Source of the DNA: Pseudomonas salomonii
GTDB lineage: Bacteria > Pseudomonadota > Gammaproteobacteria > Pseudomonadales > Pseudomonadaceae
Length of the DNA: 64,000 nt
Assembly: GCF_900107155.1 (NCBI RefSeq)
Contig: NZ_FNOX01000012.1
Location: forward strand, 41,735 to 105,734
Direction of reading: 5' to 3'
Numbering within the stretch: position 1 is the stretch's first letter; each line of letters starts with the position of its first letter. The notes beneath the pieces were generated by a model. The model did not search any database. It worked only from the letters and a program-made list of their open reading frames with translations, and was not told the DNA's origin. The position numbers and the translations under genes are program-made. This document shows, piece after piece, positions 42,485-50,943 of this stretch.

Positions 42485-43019
42485 GGTCGGCTCGCTTCAG
42501 CGAATGGACCAGAAAGGCCATCGGCACCTGGCCGAAATCCTCAATGATGTTCAGTTCATGCAGGTCTGCCGCGACCACGGTGGTCACGCACGCATCTGCC
42601 TGGCCAGTGCTGCACAGCACGGCGGCATCGGCATTGCTGTTGGCAAACACCTTGCGGTAATGGCTGGCCACCAGGGATTGGGGCGCGGGGTGGGTTGCCA
42701 CACTCTTTATCTGGTCGGCGCTGGTACGACTGGCAAGCACCATGGAATGGGTCGGCATGATGAAGCTGTCGCACAACTCCATATCGCCCAGGCGGGTAAA
42801 AATCAGTGTATGCAAATCGGGATAGGCGGCGCAGCTTAAAAGATAGCCGTCCTGTTTTCCGGACAACTCATCAAAGGCTTGCTCAAGCGTCTCATGCAGA
42901 ACAATTCGCTGCGTGCCATTGCGCTCTTCACGAGAGTCAAGCCACCACTGCGCGGCGGTGGCGCAATTGGTACCCTCGGGGCCGAGGGTATAGATAGTCG
43001 GACTGATAGCCGTGTGCAT
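42471..43019 (-). CDS. Prephenate decarboxylase-like (BacA family, non-aromatizing)
   Basis: This 182-residue protein has the prephenate dehydratase-like fold used by BacA, AerD and SalX. It begins TIYTLGPEGTNCATAAQWW (LGPEGT at 12-17), and SVATHPAPQSLVASHY (107-121) matches the VSHPSPINL segment of BacA. It lacks the ACT domain of PheA, which also fits. BacA-type enzymes decarboxylate prephenate without aromatization, giving dihydro-4-hydroxyphenylpyruvate for anticapsin, Choi or dihydrophenylalanine units. AAGGA precedes the ATG. It is the first gene of a tightly overlapping five-gene operon. Confidence 0.78.
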   Translation of the reverse strand: MHTAISPTIYTLGPEGTNCATAAQWWLDSREERNGTQRIVLHETLEQAFDELSGKQDGYLLSCAAYPDLHTLIFTRLGDMELCDSFIMPTHSMVLASRTSADQIKSVATHPAPQSLVASHYRKVFANSNADAAVLCSTGQADACVTTVVAADLHELNIIEDFGQVPMAFLVHSLKRADHAKA

Positions 43020-43256
43020 GCTTTAACTTCCTTGTCAGAGCCCACCGGACAGCGGGCCAGAATCCATTCCTGCCACCTGTTGGTGGCTGCCTTGGCGCAG
43101 GTTACTGTAGGTTTTTTGTTCAAGCAATACACCCGGCTAAACTAAACTTTGCCACCTTCGCGGCCTTGCCTGGCCGTCTGAATTCCTGCAAAGGCCGACC
43201 CTGTCAGGGTTTATACTCACCGCCAATCTCCCCCCCGATCAGATCCGAGAAAGCCC

Positions 43257-44468
43257 ATGAGCACCTCCCTTTCCCTGACCCCAGCGCGCAAGCCTATCGC
43301 GCCTTTGGCGGCTTTTATCATCCTGGTGGCCGGCGCCGTATTCCTGCAAAACAGCGTCGGCTCGCGCCAGGTGCTGTTGCTGGTGGTTGGCGCCGCATTG
43401 GGCTTGACCCTGTACCACGCCGCTTTCGGGTTCACGTCGGCCTGGCGCGTATTTATCAATGATCGGCGCGGCGCCGGCTTGCGCGCACAGATGGTCATGC
43501 TGGCAGTGGCGGTGTTGCTGTTCTTCCCGGCGCTGGGAGCGGGCACGTTGTTCGGCCAGCCGGTGGTCGGGCTGGTAGCACCGGCTGGCGTGTCGGTGGT
43601 GTTCGGGGCGTTTATCTTTGGTATCGGCATGCAGTTGGGCGGCGGTTGTGCATCCGGCACGCTGTTCACCGTGGGCGGCGGCAATGCGCGCATGCTGGTG
43701 ACGCTGCTGTTCTTTATCTGCGGTTCATTGATTGCCACCCACCATGTGGATTGGTGGTTCGCGTTGCCGGCGTTCCCGGCGGTGTCCATCGTCAAGAGCT
43801 TCGGCGTGTTGCCGGCCATGGTTCTGAGCCTGGCCGTGTTTGCGCTCATTGCGCTGGTTTCCGTGCGCTTGGAGAAGGGCCGTCACGGCCAGCTTGAACC
43901 AGGCGTGACCAGCGGGCACATCGGTCTGCGCCGTTTCCTGCGCGGGCCTTGGCCGTTGGTGTGGGGGGCAATCGGTCTGGCACTGCTTAACTATGCGACG
44001 CTGGCGCTGGCCGGACGGCCATGGGGCATTACCTCGGCGTTCGCGTTGTGGGGTGCCAAAGTGGCCGGCGGCTTGGGTGTGGACGTGGCCAGTTGGGCGT
44101 TCTGGCAAATGCCGGGCAACGCCAAAGCCCTGGCAGCCCCCGTGTGGCAAGACATCACCAGCGTGATGGACATCGGCATCGTCCTCGGCGCGCTGTTGGC
44201 TGCGGGCCTGGCCGGGCGTTTTGCCCCAAGCCTGAAAATCCCGGCGCGCTCGCTGGTGGCCGCCGTGATCGGTGGTTTGATGCTGGGCTATGGTTCGCGC
44301 CTGGCCTACGGCTGCAACATCGGCGCGTATTTCAGCGGCATCGCCTCCGGCAGCCTGCATGGCTGGGTGTGGTTGGTGGCAGCGTTTATCGGTAACAGCG
44401 TGGGTGTGCGCCTGCGGCCGTTCTTCTTCGCAGGCGAACGACCGCAGGTGGCCTTGAGCGGATGCTGA
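43257..44468 (+). CDS. YeeE/YedE family sulfur-compound transporter
   Basis: This 403-residue integral membrane protein has about ten or more helices and the two conserved cysteine motifs of the TsuA/YeeE-YedE family, QLGGGCASGTLF and LAYGCNIGAYFSG. Family members import thiosulfate or other sulfur species by relay through such cysteines. No TusA-like gene is adjacent. The LysR gene begins 26 bases downstream on the same strand and may be cotranscribed. The 237-base gap upstream separates it from the divergent BacA-like operon and holds no other gene I can support. Confidence 0.9.
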   Translation: MSTSLSLTPARKPIAPLAAFIILVAGAVFLQNSVGSRQVLLLVVGAALGLTLYHAAFGFTSAWRVFINDRRGAGLRAQMVMLAVAVLLFFPALGAGTLFGQPVVGLVAPAGVSVVFGAFIFGIGMQLGGGCASGTLFTVGGGNARMLVTLLFFICGSLIATHHVDWWFALPAFPAVSIVKSFGVLPAMVLSLAVFALIALVSVRLEKGRHGQLEPGVTSGHIGLRRFLRGPWPLVWGAIGLALLNYATLALAGRPWGITSAFALWGAKVAGGLGVDVASWAFWQMPGNAKALAAPVWQDITSVMDIGIVLGALLAAGLAGRFAPSLKIPARSLVAAVIGGLMLGYGSRLAYGCNIGAYFSGIASGSLHGWVWLVAAFIGNSVGVRLRPFFFAGERPQVALSGC

Positions 44469-44494
44469 ACCCCAACGAGCGATAGGGCAGGCCC

Positions 44495-45370
44495 ATGATC
44501 AGAGAGTTGAGAACCTTTGTAAGCGCCGCCCGCCGTGGCACCTTTGCCGCCGCCGGGCAGCAGGTGGGGCTGACGCAATCGGCTGTGAGTGCGCAGATCA
44601 AACACCTTGAGGCCGCCCTGGGCGTCAAGCTGTTCGACCGCACCGGTCGCTCCGCCACGCTCAATGCGGCGGGGCAGCGCGCGGTGCCGCTGGCGGAGGA
44701 GATCCTCGATATTTTCTCGCGCATGGGCGCGCCCGACAGCGCCAACAACTTTCACGGTTCGCTGCGCATCGGCGCCATCGGCAGTGTGCAAACCGGCCTC
44801 CTGCCCCAGGCGCTGGTCGCGCTTAAACGCCGTGCGCCGTTTATCGAGGTCAGCCTGGTGCCCGGCGTATCGCTCAACCTGCTCAGCCAGGTGGATGCCG
44901 GTGAGCTGGACCTGGCGATCATGATTCACCCGCCCTTCAACCTGCCCAAAGACCTGAATATCGAAGTGATCGCCCGCGAACCCTTTGTGCTGATTACCGC
45001 CAAGGACGTGCAGGGCGACGACCCGCTGCAGATTCTGCGTGAACAGCCCTTCGTGCGGTATGACCGTGGCTCGTTCGGCGGGCGCCAGGTCACGCAGTTT
45101 CTCAAGGAACACAAGATTCAGGCCCGGCAGGCGCTGGAACTCGACGAACTGGACGCCATCGTCAAGATGGTGCGCAGTGGCTTGGGCGTGTCGCTGGTGC
45201 CCTTGGCTGGCCTGTGGCTGGAACATGGCAGCGACGTGCGGGTTTTGCGATTGGACACGCTCACGTTCTACCGTGAAATCGTGCTGCTGACCAAGTACAC
45301 CCAGCGCCAATTGCCGCTCTTCGAATTATTCAGGGCGTGCGTCATCGAAGTGCTGGGTGCGCCGAAGTAG
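44495..45370 (+). CDS. LysR-family transcriptional regulator
   Basis: This 291-residue protein has HTH GTFAAAGQQVGLTQSAVSAQIKHLEAALG, then LFDRTGRSATLNAAGQRAVPLAEEIL. The effector domain spans about 90-290. It sits directly behind the YeeE/YedE gene (26 bases), probably sharing its transcript, so it may respond to a sulfur compound, but no operator was recognised. Length is normal for the family. Confidence 0.9.
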   Translation: MIRELRTFVSAARRGTFAAAGQQVGLTQSAVSAQIKHLEAALGVKLFDRTGRSATLNAAGQRAVPLAEEILDIFSRMGAPDSANNFHGSLRIGAIGSVQTGLLPQALVALKRRAPFIEVSLVPGVSLNLLSQVDAGELDLAIMIHPPFNLPKDLNIEVIAREPFVLITAKDVQGDDPLQILREQPFVRYDRGSFGGRQVTQFLKEHKIQARQALELDELDAIVKMVRSGLGVSLVPLAGLWLEHGSDVRVLRLDTLTFYREIVLLTKYTQRQLPLFELFRACVIEVLGAPK

Positions 45371-45481
45371 GGCGCGAGCATCAAAATTATTGAGGCTCAG
45401 GGCGAAGGATATCCGCTTTATCCATGGGGCTTTGTGGTGAAGAATCGGGGTCTAACCCAACAGAACCTGCAGGTAGCCACC

Positions 45482-45907
45482 GTGAGCCTTTCTCCCTTTC
45501 ATCTAGCGATTCCCGTCTACGACCTGGCCGCCGCGCGTCACTTCTACGGCGATGTGTTTGGCCTTTCGGAAGGGCGCTCCAGTGCGCAATGGGTCGACTT
45601 CGACTTTTACGGCCACCAACTGGTGATTCACGAGCACCCCAAGACTGCATCCCAGGAATCGGTGCACTCCAACCCCGTGGACGGCCACGATGTGCCGGTG
45701 CCGCATTTCGGCATCATCCTGCAGTGGGACCAGTGGGAGGCCCTGGCTGAGCGGCTGCGCGCGCGTGAGACCCGGTTTGTGATCGAACCCTACATCCGCT
45801 TCAAGGGTGAGGTGGGCGAGCAGGCCACCATGTTCCTGTTCGACCCGTGCGGCAACGCCCTGGAGTTCAAGGCGTTCAAGGACATGAGCCAGCTGTTCGC
45901 CAAGTAA
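45482..45907 (+). CDS. VOC-family (glyoxalase/bleomycin-resistance fold) protein
   Basis: This protein of about 141 residues contains a vicinal-oxygen-chelate repeat pattern. PFHLAIPVYDLAAARHFYGDVFG provides a metal-binding histidine. YGHQLVIHEHP, PHFGIILQ and the C-terminal MFLFDPCGNALEFKAF with a glutamate complete the typical metal set. It may be a dioxygenase, lyase or binding protein; substrate unknown. The start is GTG at 45482 or upstream GTG at 45434. It stands alone. Confidence 0.85.
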   Translation: MSLSPFHLAIPVYDLAAARHFYGDVFGLSEGRSSAQWVDFDFYGHQLVIHEHPKTASQESVHSNPVDGHDVPVPHFGIILQWDQWEALAERLRARETRFVIEPYIRFKGEVGEQATMFLFDPCGNALEFKAFKDMSQLFAK

Positions 45908-46066
45908 TTGCTCACCGTGCGGCAAACTTCCGAGGGTGATTTGCGCGGCTGAGCGGGTATGTCCGAATCGGTCCTGAAGTGGTCCGCCACCTGCCTGTCG
46001 CTCATCGACAGGTGTGCTTACCATGGCTTGCATCAACCACTGTGATGCAAGCCTCAAGGACCTATC

Positions 46067-46609
46067 ATGAGCCGCAAAGCCCTTATCGTTATCGATGTGC
46101 AGCAGTCATTCCGTCATTCTGATTACTGGTCCGAAAATGACCTGCCACAGTTCCTGAAAAAACAGCAGGCGCTGATCGATGGGTGTGTTCAACAGGGCAT
46201 CCCGGTGATACAAATCTTCCATGTTGAAGACCAAGGGCACTTTTCGATGGCATCGGGCAATGTCAAAACCTTGAGCGAGTTGTCGATCAACCCCGACCTG
46301 ATCATTCACAAGCGCTTTCACAGTGCCTTCGCCGGCACGCCTTTGGCTGCACGGCTTACGGAGATGGGTGTGAGCGAGCTGATCATCAGTGGCATCCGCA
46401 CCGAACAGTGTTGCGAAACCACCACCCGGCAGGCGTCGGACAGCGGTTTTGCGGTGGATTTTGTCAGCGAGGCAACGCTGACCTTCCCGATGACCCACGC
46501 ACGCAGTGGCCGAGAATACAGCGCCGCCGAGATTCGTGAGCGTACCGAACTGGTGCTGGAAGAGCGCTTTGCGCGCATCGTCACCGTCGCCCAGGCCTTG
46601 GAGAGTTGA
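46067..46609 (+). CDS. Isochorismatase-like cysteine hydrolase
   Basis: This 180-residue protein has the Asp-Lys-Cys triad of the family: Asp10 in LIVIDVQQSF, Lys82 in HKRFHSAF and Cys115 in ISGIRTEQCCETTTRQA. Members hydrolyse amides such as nicotinamide or N-carbamoyl compounds, or isochorismate. The substrate is unknown. AAGGA lies before the ATG. A GlxA-type regulator starts four bases after its stop, so the two form an operon in which the regulator probably controls the hydrolase. Confidence 0.9.
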   Translation: MSRKALIVIDVQQSFRHSDYWSENDLPQFLKKQQALIDGCVQQGIPVIQIFHVEDQGHFSMASGNVKTLSELSINPDLIIHKRFHSAFAGTPLAARLTEMGVSELIISGIRTEQCCETTTRQASDSGFAVDFVSEATLTFPMTHARSGREYSAAEIRERTELVLEERFARIVTVAQALES

Positions 46610-46613
46610 ACCC

Positions 46614-47597
46614 GTGAGCGTGCCGGTGCTGTTCGTGCTGTTGCCCAATGTGCTGATGCTGGACCTGGCCGGTCCCGCCGAGGTGCTGCGCCTGGCCGCG
46701 CAAAGCGAGGCCCCGGCAGCCATTGACTTCGACTTGCAGTACGTCAGCCCGGTGCCCGCGCTGCAAACCTCCATCGGCTTGCCGCTGGCCGGCTTGGCGC
46801 CATTGCCGCCCAGCCTGGCGCCCGGCACGCTGGTGGTGTTGGTCGGCTCCACGTCGAAGGTGAGCAAGGCGCAGCGCCAAGCGTTTGAGTCGGCCAGCGA
46901 CACGCTGACCCAATGGCTGCAAAGCGTGTTTGCGCCGTCGGGCCAGCGTTTGATCTGCGTGTGCGCCGGGGCATTGAGTGCCGCCCGCGCCGGGTTGCTC
47001 GATGGCCGCCAGTGCACCACCCACCACGCGCTGTGCGCGGCATTGCAGGCCCTGGCACCCAAGGCCCGGGTCCTGGAAAACCGGCTGTATGTCACGGACG
47101 GCCCGGTCAGTTGCAGCGCCGGTGTCACGGCGGGCATCGACCTGATGCTGCACCTGCTCGCCGAATTGGCCGGGCCGCGCCTGGCCTGCAGCGTGGCGCG
47201 CGACATGGTGGTGTACATGCGCCGCAGCGGCGCCGACCCACAGCTCTCAGCCTGGATCAGTGGTCGCAACCACCTGCACCCGGCCGTGCATCGTGTGCAG
47301 GACGCCATCACCGCGGCACCCTGTGAAGCCTGGACCGTCACACGCATGGCCGAACTGGCCTGCACCAGCAGCCGACACCTGGCGCGGCTGTTCCACGAAC
47401 ACGTAGGCATCAGCCCGCTGGATTACCTGCACACGCTGCGTATCACCGTGGCCCGTGAACTGCTCATGGCGTCGAGCCTGGACATGGAAACCGTTGCCGA
47501 ACGCGCCGGCTTTGGGTCAGCCCGGCACCTGCGGCGAATCTGGAACAAGTATGAGGTGGGCACGCCCTCAAGCGGGCGTGTCGGCAGCGCTGGTTGA
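46614..47597 (+). CDS. GlxA-family transcriptional regulator (DJ-1/PfpI + AraC domains)
   Basis: This protein of about 327 residues has an N-terminal DJ-1/PfpI-like sensor domain (about 1-190; LFVLLPNVLMLDLAGPAEVL, and the nucleophile-elbow cysteine in LICVCAGALSAARAG). A C-terminal AraC domain has two HTH motifs (VTRMAELACTSSRHLARLFHEHVG and METVAERAGFGSARHLRRIW). Such regulators often control catabolism of amines or amino acids. The start is GTG with GGAGAG eight bases upstream. Its 3' end overlaps the convergent DUF2986 gene by 30 bases. Confidence 0.9.
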   Translation: MSVPVLFVLLPNVLMLDLAGPAEVLRLAAQSEAPAAIDFDLQYVSPVPALQTSIGLPLAGLAPLPPSLAPGTLVVLVGSTSKVSKAQRQAFESASDTLTQWLQSVFAPSGQRLICVCAGALSAARAGLLDGRQCTTHHALCAALQALAPKARVLENRLYVTDGPVSCSAGVTAGIDLMLHLLAELAGPRLACSVARDMVVYMRRSGADPQLSAWISGRNHLHPAVHRVQDAITAAPCEAWTVTRMAELACTSSRHLARLFHEHVGISPLDYLHTLRITVARELLMASSLDMETVAERAGFGSARHLRRIWNKYEVGTPSSGRVGSAG

Positions 47598-47735
47598 GGC
47601 TTGATCGGCCTCGGCTTCGAGTTTGGCGCGGTCGGCTTTGCTGATGTATTTATCTTTGCTCTTGGGCGCCAGTTTGGCGCTGGCCTTCTTGGCTTTGGCC
47701 TTAAAGAGCTGCTTGAGTTTTTTCTGGCGGTTCAT
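47568..47735 (-). CDS. DUF2986 family small basic protein
   Basis: This 55-residue protein starts MNRQKKLKQLFKAKAKKAS, with KLAPKSKDKYISKADRAKL in the middle. It is very rich in lysine and alanine. Composition and the YISKADRAKL segment match the DUF2986 family seen in Pseudomonas and relatives. Function is unknown; a nucleic-acid or ribosome association would suit the charge. It is easily missed because of its size and its 30-base antisense overlap with the end of the GlxA-type regulator. Confidence 0.85.
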   Translation of the reverse strand: MNRQKKLKQLFKAKAKKASAKLAPKSKDKYISKADRAKLEAEADQASTSAADTPA

Positions 47736-47875
47736 GTGTCGGTGCCTGGTGGGTGAAGGCCAGGATGATATCAGGTTAAAAACCTGGGTCGCTTTTTAGC
47801 GTCAATCTGTGCATTGAACGCCCTGGGGTTTTACCAATAATCGGGCCGTGAATTCAGCACAAACGGAAAACACCG

Positions 47876-48691
47876 ATGAGCCTCCACACCCGCAGCAAAC
47901 GCTTGACCGTCCCGCAACTGGTCGCCATGAAGGGCCAGCAGAAAATCGTCTCCCTCACCGCGTACTCCAGCGCCATCGCCAAGCTGATCGACCCGCTGGT
48001 CGACTTCATTCTGGTGGGTGATTCCACGGCGATGGTCGGCTATGGCCGGGCCTCGACCTTGAGCATGCAGCTGGAAGAAATCATCGGCCACACCCGCGCC
48101 GTGGTCGACAGCACGCGCCTGGCCTGCGTGATTGCCGACATGCCGTTTGGCAGCTATCAGGAATCCAATGAGCAAGCGTTTCGCAACTGCGCCCAAGTGC
48201 TGGCGCGCACGGGTTGCGATGCGGTGAAGCTGGAGGCCAACGTGGCACTGGCGGGCACCGTGGAGTTTCTGGTGGCGCGCGGCATTCCGGTGATGGCCCA
48301 TGTGGGGTTGATGCCGCAGTTCGTCAACGTGATGGGCGGCTTCAAGGCACAAGGGCTTACCGCCGAAACTGCTGCTGTGATTGCCGCGGATGCCCGTGCC
48401 AATCTGGAGGCGGGCGCCTTCAGCCTGTTGCTCGAAGGTATGGCCGAAGGTGTTGCGCGGCAGATCACTCTGGATTCAAGGATGCCCACCATCGGCATTG
48501 GTGCCTCGCCTGCGTGCGATGGCCAGGTGTTGGTGACCGAAGATGTGCTGGGTTTGGGCGGCGAGCATCTGCCGCGCTTCGTCAAACAGTACGCAGATGT
48601 AGGCGCCGTGATTCGCGATGCCTGCGAGCGGTTTGCCGATGACGTGCGCCATGGCCGTTTCCCCGAAGCGCGGCATTGCTACGGGCTTTGA
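47876..48691 (+). CDS. panB: 3-methyl-2-oxobutanoate hydroxymethyltransferase (ketopantoate synthase)
   Basis: This 271-residue TIM-barrel enzyme transfers a hydroxymethyl group from methylene-tetrahydrofolate to 2-oxoisovalerate in pantothenate/CoA synthesis. The Mg/substrate aspartate is in FILVGDSTAMVGYG. VIADMPFGSYQ, AVKLEAN, GIPVMAHVGLMPQ and the C-terminal DGQVLVTEDVLGL are conserved segments. It stands alone without panC or panD, so it may be a second, unlinked copy beside a panBC pair elsewhere. It converges with and overlaps the MocR gene by 13 bases. Confidence 0.92.
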   Translation: MSLHTRSKRLTVPQLVAMKGQQKIVSLTAYSSAIAKLIDPLVDFILVGDSTAMVGYGRASTLSMQLEEIIGHTRAVVDSTRLACVIADMPFGSYQESNEQAFRNCAQVLARTGCDAVKLEANVALAGTVEFLVARGIPVMAHVGLMPQFVNVMGGFKAQGLTAETAAVIAADARANLEAGAFSLLLEGMAEGVARQITLDSRMPTIGIGASPACDGQVLVTEDVLGLGGEHLPRFVKQYADVGAVIRDACERFADDVRHGRFPEARHCYGL

Positions 48692-50058
48692 TCAAACGCT
48701 TCGGCCAATCGCTTTACGGCCTGGGCGATATCCTTGCTCCAGTCGAGGGTGTAGCTCAGGCGCAGGTGCTGCGGCCAGGCGCCGTGCTGGCTGAACAGCT
48801 CGCCAGGGGCGATGACGATGCGCTGGGCCAGCAGGCGCTCAAACACCTGGCGCATATCCACCGCATGCGGCGCTTGCAGCCAGAAGCTGGCGCCGCCTTG
48901 GGGCGCAATTACCTGCCAATGTTCCTCCAGCAAGGCTTTCATGCCGGTCATGCGCTCCAGCAGCAGCGCCCGCAGCGTTTTCAAATGCGCGTCGAGTCGC
49001 TTGGAGGTGAGCAGCTTGGCGATCGCCTTTTGCCGGATCGGTGACAGGCGAAACCCACGCTCCAGAAACACCCGCTGCAATTGCGGCCCCTGCCCGCGAC
49101 ACAGCACATAGCCATACGGCGCTTCGGAGCCGATGACTTTATCGAAGGTCGAAAACACCAGCAGCTTCTGCGGGTCGGCGAAGTCGCGATAACGCGGCGG
49201 CTGCGCTTGGAAATACAACTCGCCGTAGGTGTTGTTTTCAAACAGCCAGATAGCCCGCGCCGCCAGCCAGCCGCAGATCTGCTGCTTGTCCTGTGCCGGC
49301 ATCACGCCGCCCTGGGGGATATTCACCGTCGACGACAGCACCGCCAGGCGAATCGGTTCACGCATCAGCACGCCTTCCAGCGCCGCCAGGTCGAAACGCC
49401 CGTGGGCGTCGAGGGGCATTTCGATCACGCGAATCTTCGCCGCCTGCAATTGGCGCAGGATCGCCCACGAACACGGTGACTCCACCAGCGCCACCGTGCC
49501 GCACAGGTCCAAGGCGACCAGTGCCGCCTCCAGCACGCTGTGCAGGTCCGCGCCGATATACACCTGGTCGGCCTGCCAGTAGCGGTCGGCGGATTGGGTG
49601 TAGCGCTCAGCCAATGCGGCGCGCAACTCGGGCTCACCGAAGGGTAAATAAAGCGGCGCGAGGGAGCGTGGGTGCTGGCGGGTCAGTTCACGTTCGAGCA
49701 TCAGCAGCGGGTTTTCCAGCGACAACAGCATGGCCGGTGCATCGCTGCTCAAGGCCAGCATTCCCGGCTGGCGGGCATTGGCGAACACCTGATCGAGCAG
49801 GTTGGTTTCAGCGGAGGTTGCAGTGGAAATCATGGCCCTTATGAAATAGCCCTGTTTGGGCCGGGCGTAGATCCGCCCTTCATCCTCAAGCAAGGCATAG
49901 GCGTATTTGGTGGTCGACACCGACACGCCAAGGCGCTCGGCCAATTGGCGCAGGGACGGCAGCTTACGTTCGCCTGACGACGGGCTGGCGTCGATCAACT
50001 CGACGAGGTAGCGGTAGACCGTCTGATAGGCGAAAGCGCTGTTTTGGGTGCTATTCAT
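48679..50058 (-). CDS. MocR/GntR-type regulator with aminotransferase-like domain
   Basis: This protein of about 459 residues has an N-terminal GntR winged helix (GERKLPSLRQLAERLGVSVSTTKYAYALLEDEG) and a fold-type I aminotransferase-like domain (about 100-455). The PLP lysine is probably the one in FSTFDKVIGSEAPYGY. Such proteins usually sense PLP-amino acid adducts and control neighbouring metabolism rather than catalyse transamination. The ATG at 50058 has GAGTGAGC upstream, and a 13-bp palindrome lies 7 bases further. No divergent target is adjacent; panB and the sulfotransferase are its neighbours. Confidence 0.88.
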   Translation of the reverse strand: MNSTQNSAFAYQTVYRYLVELIDASPSSGERKLPSLRQLAERLGVSVSTTKYAYALLEDEGRIYARPKQGYFIRAMISTATSAETNLLDQVFANARQPGMLALSSDAPAMLLSLENPLLMLERELTRQHPRSLAPLYLPFGEPELRAALAERYTQSADRYWQADQVYIGADLHSVLEAALVALDLCGTVALVESPCSWAILRQLQAAKIRVIEMPLDAHGRFDLAALEGVLMREPIRLAVLSSTVNIPQGGVMPAQDKQQICGWLAARAIWLFENNTYGELYFQAQPPRYRDFADPQKLLVFSTFDKVIGSEAPYGYVLCRGQGPQLQRVFLERGFRLSPIRQKAIAKLLTSKRLDAHLKTLRALLLERMTGMKALLEEHWQVIAPQGGASFWLQAPHAVDMRQVFERLLAQRIVIAPGELFSQHGAWPQHLRLSYTLDWSKDIAQAVKRLAEAFDQSP

Positions 50059-50064
50059 GCTCAC

Positions 50065-50077
50065 TCGAACCGTTCGA
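50065..50077. promoter_or_regulatory. 13-bp palindrome before the MocR-type gene
   Basis: tcgaac and gttcga are exact complements around one central base, immediately upstream of the ribosome-binding region. It may be an autoregulatory operator. Confidence 0.35.
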
Positions 50078-50166
50078 ATCCCCTGTGGTGGGGCCGGTCC
50101 AGTATTACGCAAGGCCGTTGAATACGGAAACTGCCGGGGGCCTTCGAGCCATAGGGCAGACGCCCG

Positions 50167-50943
50167 CTATCCGGTTTGCGCCGGGAACTTGCGCAATAAT
50201 TGTTGGTAGGTGGCGTTAAGGGCGCGGTCCAGTGGCGTGGCTTCCGCGTCCGGGCGGGGCGCGTCACAGCGTGTTCGCAAGGGGTTGATGACCAGTTCCG
50301 CCTGCGCATTGACGGTAGCCAGTGTGGGGCGCGCGACGCTGCTAGCATGGCTTTTGGATAGAACTGCCCTGTCAAACGAGCCGGACACACCGTAGTGGTT
50401 AAGCTGGGTGTTCAAGTGGTCCAGTGTCGCCAAGGGGTCGGCACACAGCGCGTCATAACTGATGCCGATCGAAGCGGGGTGTTGGCATTGCAGGATGCGG
50501 TTATTCAGGTCGCTCCAGAGCTGCGCGCGGTTGTCGTCGCTTGGCCCCGCCCACTCGTAACCTTGATCCCAGGAGCGCCTCAGGCTCTGGATAACCCCTG
50601 AATAGTGGCGAAACATATAAATAAACAGTGCAGTGGGGTGCAACGCCTGCAGTTGCGTGAGTATTCGTGCATTCCACGGTGTGGAGTCGCACAGGATCGG
50701 TTTTTGCGGGTTGGCTGCCCTGATGTCGTCAAGGAAGTCCAGCGCATTGCCCATCAGGTTGGCGCGATAAGCCTCGGCATACGGCCCCGGCGTTCTCCTG
50801 AAAGCCTCCTGGCTGACTTGGGTTGAGAAATACGATACGCCCAACTCCCCGCAGTAATTCACGTTAGCCAGTGACCCCAGCAACTCCCCCATCAATGTAT
50901 TGCCCGAACGCGGGCAACCACAGACAAAAATCATCTCGATCAT
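50167..50943 (-). CDS. Sulfotransferase family protein
   Basis: This 258-residue P-loop protein has the PAPS 5'-phosphosulfate-binding motif CGCPRSGNTLM (8-18). LFIYMFRHYSGVIQSLRRSW probably supplies the 3'-phosphate-binding arginine and serine. ISYDALCADPLATLDHLNTQL is typical of the bacterial sulfotransferase family. It would move a sulfuryl group from PAPS to a hydroxyl or amine of an unknown acceptor, possibly a tyrosine. It is the last gene of a five-gene minus-strand operon and overlaps the exporter gene by 4 bases (ATGA). Confidence 0.88.
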   Translation of the reverse strand: MIEMIFVCGCPRSGNTLMGELLGSLANVNYCGELGVSYFSTQVSQEAFRRTPGPYAEAYRANLMGNALDFLDDIRAANPQKPILCDSTPWNARILTQLQALHPTALFIYMFRHYSGVIQSLRRSWDQGYEWAGPSDDNRAQLWSDLNNRILQCQHPASIGISYDALCADPLATLDHLNTQLNHYGVSGSFDRAVLSKSHASSVARPTLATVNAQAELVINPLRTRCDAPRPDAEATPLDRALNATYQQLLRKFPAQTG

